Below are positions 62,301 to 64,000 of a stretch of 64,000 bases of DNA, in pieces (the stretch's first letter is position 1; every line of letters begins with the position of its first letter). The DNA is from a virus: IMG/VR virus record IMGVR_UViG_3300031669_000012, positions 1 through 64,000 of that record. One strand, written 5' to 3'. Made by a program: the position numbers and the translations under genes. Below the pieces are notes generated by a model. That model was not told the origin of the DNA. It searched no databases and was given only the letters and a program-made list of their open reading frames with translations.

Positions 62301-64000
62301 TGCTAGAGAAGAAGATAGTTCAACTATCGAAATGATAAATAGCAGAATTGCTAAATTGAAGGAGATGAAAGAAGAGAGTGCAAGAGATAGAAAACAAGTT
62401 AAAGAAGCTGTAGATACATATCTTGCAACTATAATTTATAATACTAGTAGAAATAGTAAATCTTTTAATACTGCTTTTGAAAAGGCAAGAGAAGGAATAG
62501 ATACAAGCATAACTAAAGAAGAGTTAGCAGAGAATATGATAAAGATGTTAAGAAATAATGAAGATATTAGTGGAGCTATGTTATGGTTTGATAGTTCATT
62601 TAATACAGGTATCGCAATGGTAGATAATACCATGCTTGAATATTTTAAATACATGGGTGCTAGAGATGAAATGCGTGATTCAATGATAGATGATGTTAAT
62701 GAACTTATGAAGAAGTTGACTCCGGGAGTTGAAAATGTATTAAGTCATCACAATAAAGCTAAAAGAACTTCAAACTTTACTACTACAATGTTTGATAGTA
62801 AAAATGGAACATTGATATCTAAATTTAAATGGGAAGATTATAGACAAGCAGAAAGAGAAGCATTGAAAGCATTTTCTGAATCTATGAAAAGAATAGATGC
62901 TTTAACTATTGAAAATGATAATCTTCTCAAATCTGTAGACCCTATGGAAGAATCTGAAGAAAATACAACAATTAATAAAAGAAGTAGTGATCTTGTTAAA
63001 CAAATGGAAGTCATAAGAAGAAATGCACAACAGAACCTTAAAAAGTTTTATAATGAAAATAGAAGTCAAGAATCATTGACAACTGAAGAAGCTACTGAAT
63101 TAGATTCTCTTCTTGCAAATAATAGTCCTAAAATTGTCAATAAATGGTTGAACAATCATCATGTTAAAGAATATAAGGGAAAATATTATAAAATTATTCC
63201 ATCTGATAAATATCTGAATGAAGATTATGCTAAGATGAAAGATAGTGATAAAGAGATATTGGATGGAATTAAAAATGTTATTGCCAAGATAACAAAGACT
63301 TGTTATGGATTTGAAGTTAGTGATGATTTCTTTCCAATTAATTTAAGTCAAACTGCTACTAGTGCAATAAAACAAGTTGTTGGATATAGACGAATTTATG
63401 AAACTCAAAAAGAATTAGGATTAAACGATGAAGAATATTTCAAGCATGAATTCCCAATGTTTAATTATGTTGAGTTTCATCCTATATATAAAATAAGGCC
63501 TAGACGAATAGGTGAAGATTTCGAAGAATATGAAGATAAGGTTGTAAAATCAATTAACTACAAACATAAACTTAAAGGTGAACAAGCCTTTACTTCATTA
63601 GAAGAAATACGAACTGCAAATTTAAAGAATTCAGATTTGAATAAGAGAGATACAGTTGAGAATATGACTGCTGATCCATATGAAGCTTTAAAACTATTCA
63701 TATATCAGAGTGCTAATTTTAAACATACTGTTGATTTTGAAACTTTGTTTGGACTTCTTTTAGATAGAGTTAAGAGTGATGATTTCTCAACAACTCAAAC
63801 AAGAATGAAGGGGACAGGAGTTGTAAATACACTTGGAAGTTTATTGAAAGGAGAACGAGATTATAAAACTGTAAAAGGACAAGATACAAATGTAGCAAAA
63901 CGTTTGGAAACATTCTTATCAACTCTTAATGGAGAACATAATGTTAGAAATAGAGTTGAACAAGTTTTAGCAATTGCTAAACAATATACTTCTCTCACAT
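50353..64000 (+). CDS. Giant polyvalent protein fused to virion RNA polymerase (partial)
   Basis: One uninterrupted frame from ATG 50353 to the window edge (4549 codons, no stop). Domains in order: F46-K-x3-G-D-W53, a polyvalent-type opening; ADP-ribosyltransferase-like H150/Y178/E261; H390-E-Y-L-H394 zincin-like; N-Y-T-E-N near 685; a P-loop kinase-like insertion (Walker A G734-T742, D-T-T-N at 798-801); L-E-L-Q-S-D (891-896) opening the second half of the interrupted domain; then the crAss virion RNA polymerase with F-K-S2128-A-E-K-V-G-G, R2428-I-P-V-E-G and D2466-F-D-I-D2470. The last is the metal-binding loop of crAss polymerases. At least 1,700 residues follow with no domain I recognise. 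The polymerase is injected with DNA and transcribes early genes in studied crAss-like phages. Confidence 0.85.
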   Translation, partial: MKCEIIPQVRNLQDELVDSNLFANLLKSNDRETAKELYAYVHSPKFKETYGDWELKKNIQLNRYTDDESAVFLSRYNGNLDNIKLKIDIDENGEPIFNNEDLSNSQHNEKEINSIFEQNLELSDIGSQEQYSEYLNTIFPNSKVKDILYHGSNTSNLESLDPSKAGTLLHSSMGKGVYISNNKNVADRYKGKIPISQMNEILKNNPEYKGDFSEFAEGQTYALLINAENLNTDYTKVNDPNVFVSYIEPINSATGKTMQSEYIVKDSSKIHILGSKQDIKGFKEWIKNNIDNTSFLPIFNNDVREDISNNNVGLSKEQIVKEKEAQRILNYLSKKYMIDGALTSMGEFSSYGRFDRTRLKILINRDTTLDDSGNLGFKNLNNIKRSSIFHEYLHPFVEILEKANPELYEELHKSAEVLNKEQPFAEINHYDATQQKEELIVRYLDRLSKDDGAPTLLQKFITWLSSFIHSKRINDKETLQNLSKDTTVEQLYNIFKNYGNLKDEITKVIEQDSLKKELELNKKLLNIAIEEKLPNENIQNYKDEIEKLESLINRYDKSNVQYKLKAVNILQSDAAKQVFAKGNKNGWDLNKILTELQIPKEQKQLVIDSYNEGNKTPEQLAIDIASKYGYNVEVNTAKNVTKQFGAFEQEPGIPMEAIMQSRYSTESEKGNPTSYYANLTVPGGINYTENEISTPLITPSIKGHAQFATDKGIGWFRSDEQNYKGEADVILPIGTSGSGKSTFIKTLPQENLVVIEPDVMRVEFTGDVNDKSKDKEIYEEAAKRAITAIKRGKQVVFDTTNLTKNKRTPFINAIKKALPTANIQYKLMELNPELAKQRIKAQIAKGENRANVPDSTIDRHAESYKQMLEDIKSEPISEYKDKQPTKTRRILELQSDLFQKGRDKNKLAGIGEDESFLKPIKGTEDELGIPDFEKDTDLIRQNQFLQLLNKDNNWVTFFIKSIIQDSAKKGYEKVLFPTGETAAKVEGHETIANEIEKKNKELDKWNDTSYVISHDLEDKTKFDWWDKEGDNMTYHYYKLNDKYYKSGTLISKDEFENKYNELLQNDKDKFENNKQENIDRITKEKQELKSQGIEKLKPIEAFYEIKVGNILEKQFGKDNIKTITDEYGNQWREITLDKNRDLEDIMFPKNSEDISSNSLPYTPDYKFHQHEINHTNKLISRIAIDILPELKNLKVEDLANNISVKNSIISALQTILNSKIDNNSITNSQLEFVNKVIDDLKMKDSEIYNNFKLYFNSNYNIKINDLEDLTDENGNVTDEITKAWADEGQLEENLMDKVSNFIKFKIANLRNVPSELSGISDGVDINEIWSVLQTVHANDITPEDYMDTLDVISKLNETLIPLKSLILSDEIFKNAYISTFKKSINETFAITFESENKKILADYAIQNRNSFPSNVLYDKYLYSLKYFTQHGDTAKFNTILKQIKDRIKNDNSKITSLEASRLLEAMGINIPAIGLDIINEYKLKFLNSNIEQLKSTIGVDTTPAELNKINKDIEDLQYQKENARFLNIANPIVKLAENISEMIKDEKVKFDSRGDLRKIATISSIVNSHKGDFSFLDVNGNKRFSVDYPSFITDMFKEASASTLGIQQAFGKYIEISKNKYSNWLVNTAGKNTPNGIFNLDETGQINKLNPVNVSFFSNKFAISFFNGIKNLTEEKGSTYDEMVQGLWDYATIVSFLTGDYNSKGEQETAYYRIPSSDSPRMLTIKAPVFTVTDLIKYDTNFKVVGLNKEHSTFQTLRNTMLQELEEAYVARDAIYDPILKDGRIIGFKPKELYDASNPENALHTLHDVKHCKLNGEEIQILDNNKMPIGRVYKMTNLSYKVDGKEYTFEDYLKEKYKTLNLLTYNNFEEAKASLKTSMDEFIDTTITKRINDNTNNFESLREIIGNTSLRVPGRKRESKSIINSDKDFNDIVAKFTVNDYLAMVEINNMFLGNNSEYGSSDKWNKRVGQGIKKGQQLNSDRLFNALTVNDIFYDSPIFKQIEEVSGKTVANMFKHIDASDAFSYITIEEYEHRLREAGIIESYKPILEALKNRDVAFNPALYNKFLESLKFFYYDRDVKELPYKQMVSVQQKNSTMVLAPALIKNTDLENLYNDMKLNNVDQINFKSAEKVGGTVPVDIFKNGKYVPLSSSIVEQEVIPSKVSGLKLQLEVKPHLMDEVNKLAIQLSKSIFTNVQLENEIYKIGDETVSGQKLFDDYNKILATNIKESALGLLKSWGAVQNGEIRSDENGNIIVDITKISKQLLQYVMNESLDNNALAAVKMTDTGESAMPIYAPIHYKKFSSILLSKITKNIIEQKLPGFHSPIVPNVLFNPSNVSSDSKMDMKELVEKGQITYLNSVKEDIIAGKRTSNLKYEIVEKEDGKHLEVECVVNPWDSKFIKYDEKHNPIGYMDINDIPEEALHLLGIRIPVEGKQSMVYFKVVGFLNSGATQIVFPSELITQTGWDFDIDSLFAYTKNLEFNKDGKLQVVKYSNDNEELFNAWKRDRLATNLASLTDNDRAEIHNLKNIAGDIREGMDSIFKTEIQSHHANLEGMFKFQNDYIETVLNDLKDEFEIERSSKTSDPDAMTIDDTKIHDLVDLKNQLLKFADNYDIDASFGKYIDGVRLEIQNFNNKINSDTENIKKSYDDLNNLKIGKQSIEARIDKLYHKIFDNLSFEEKHTLASRQNRIVDTFTSILNNPAHLAEKIKPNEMQHSINAANLVNELYQTGAKGLNPNFYEDYNLFRNINMSIRALKGNSVGWDSIMSIMGVLGVKFREGSSVKFKLHESYLPKNFKIEDAKSKVLNVTKKGGFYTFDINTLFNNESKTWTDILDENITTQYSETTSHILDAVTKLLGFNLNIHTLPVYKLISSLPFNSQYEFNGVRENNRFVVPNLLIHQPIILEYVKGIIDKNITTSVNKKSIQQDIMNDYIARMLVQMRPILDNAVVNLKSKYNKDTYKYSASPDDLRSIMKTIYYNIEAHGGYSSFSNGILTTRVATLLQVYSDYTEHEIELGTNPIIPDIGEMIQSIKDRSSFVNVINSSYVPKLNSEQSITGKDVQSIDLQREGIKTALIQRDKPKYKEGDNVTFGNDNIIYHIDSMTRTSLSSKTSEETLSKIATAEGTNLTFLKKRVDSGSMENGVYFVKFHKTDMTTANKDAINYLATQLQTLHTYSYLDGIAQGVIAYSAILNADKKKVGPDTSISDLNEYRMRNILVDKANLKEHLLKNGYKTNQINEINRVLDSLPTNEMIPFLENEVGYSAPSILTLDDHSLIESVYEAFNTEESKYPILNAFYENGQRLSQKLMANLSIYDNDKFKEFKNSYLVGISNNTQLTDTNERINNFFINFMLRDLNLFTYDNENSFELNKDVATKQLRTRINSFNSSYEDNHKTLELTPENFEAFQQLTLSNKIRLIQDNPVYKEYFNNPTFENNHILNVLNIQDDKDIIESKGRIFIKIGDTSDANMTSFSMKDMYFKDPFLRDIVTDLTRYAYFNFGLSFGNNLSKFIPVELLTNPKSNLGEYGDALKGVKSQIFSQMFDPDFKQLLHQSNIDNTNINPIAYSPTKVIPGNVYAKFKLVKAAIPLGDTHLIFETNESLAFHNLAMKDYIVKLIGEDKVLFKKMAMRLENGDNLYVYYPIESHDMYEFTDAANNRNRRYKEGASEFVIAPEEFYKGMQEMYDPSVLLQIYNDTNNIKVETNMDTPEKNSVDLETHKDESTSTWSNKFKEEGRQVFYIYNENKDFSLNILKNSNEVGEIRATDYNDIVSNLNINSNKIVLSFGQDFKNKDAAVTAIAFIHSMYPEVNVGILNNSNLTSEIVNEKVNSLNVFNSNTLGRSIEQYSEDLGFDVSTKLDIHNASETMLGMLENNLRLKNMFQNRKLTFAKELNTLDDKIIKSKIGEELNKDNISSILEGMDMEIGIFTHINKTLSTIGSEFKGINTDELYKKGEESKVEFVSRLKEAQAISSMYDYIDRLDKISLSSAREEDSSTIEMINSRIAKLKEMKEESARDRKQVKEAVDTYLATIIYNTSRNSKSFNTAFEKAREGIDTSITKEELAENMIKMLRNNEDISGAMLWFDSSFNTGIAMVDNTMLEYFKYMGARDEMRDSMIDDVNELMKKLTPGVENVLSHHNKAKRTSNFTTTMFDSKNGTLISKFKWEDYRQAEREALKAFSESMKRIDALTIENDNLLKSVDPMEESEENTTINKRSSDLVKQMEVIRRNAQQNLKKFYNENRSQESLTTEEATELDSLLANNSPKIVNKWLNNHHVKEYKGKYYKIIPSDKYLNEDYAKMKDSDKEILDGIKNVIAKITKTCYGFEVSDDFFPINLSQTATSAIKQVVGYRRIYETQKELGLNDEEYFKHEFPMFNYVEFHPIYKIRPRRIGEDFEEYEDKVVKSINYKHKLKGEQAFTSLEEIRTANLKNSDLNKRDTVENMTADPYEALKLFIYQSANFKHTVDFETLFGLLLDRVKSDDFSTTQTRMKGTGVVNTLGSLLKGERDYKTVKGQDTNVAKRLETFLSTLNGEHNVRNRVEQVLAIAKQYTSLT

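Noticed and set aside
1-64000. Stop-codon reassignment (TAG or TGA), known in some crAss-like phages
   Set aside because: TAA, TAG and TGA all end plausible full-length genes (e.g. TAG at 22812 and 39201, TGA at 33638 and 35119), and no gene is broken by an in-frame stop.
1-64000. Insertion sequences, integrase or attachment sites
   Set aside because: No transposase, integrase or terminal inverted repeats with target duplications were recognised.

Overview
The window looks like about two thirds of a crAss-like phage genome (order Crassvirales), most likely infecting a member of the Bacteroidota. The DNA is very AT-rich. All three stop codons (TAA, TAG, TGA) end recognisable genes, so the standard bacterial code is in use. 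The assignment rests on a terminase-portal-capsid module, a P22-like tail connector followed by a very long gp10-like tail protein, three large virion-cargo proteins, and a giant open reading frame carrying the crAss-type virion RNA polymerase signature GWDFDID. A promoter-like TTG-N20-TAACTTCG at 7906-7936 fits the Bacteroidota consensus.

Left arm (1-7360, minus strand). Small, mostly unrecognised early-type genes are packed with short overlaps. The recognisable ones are flavin-dependent thymidylate synthase (thyX) and a possibly OB-fold, SSB-like protein whose gene lies between two clear terminators. Four gene-free stretches here (12-163, 921-1300, 3136-3407, 5016-5259) are filled with consecutive small hairpins. 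One of them, in the thyX leader, has a 14-bp closing helix that is fully paired only in the thyX sense strand.

Central switch region (about 7360-8245). This is an AT-rich divergent intergenic region with several sets of direct repeats, a late promoter candidate and a possible 59-aa gene. It is the best candidate for a replication origin or control region.

Right arm (8246-64000, plus strand). In order: small proteins and a PD-(D/E)XK nuclease; a lysis-like group (L,D-transpeptidase-like lysin and an overlapping spanin-like pair); a possible small terminase subunit, large terminase, portal, scaffold-like protein and major capsid protein; three further structural proteins ending at a strong terminator (22834-22874); a fibre cluster with an LRR-like adhesin and a holin-like protein; connector and tail proteins; and three virion-cargo proteins of 710, 876 and 2084 aa.

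The right end is one uninterrupted frame from 50353 past the window edge (at least 4549 codons). Its N-terminus has the make-up of a 'polyvalent' phage protein: an ADP-ribosyltransferase-like domain, an HExxH zincin-like domain, and a polyvalent-protein domain into which a P-loop polynucleotide-kinase-like domain appears to be inserted. The virion RNA polymerase follows in the same frame. The inferred life cycle is that the cargo proteins and polymerase are injected with the DNA, the polymerase transcribes the left arm early, and the right arm is expressed late from separate promoters.
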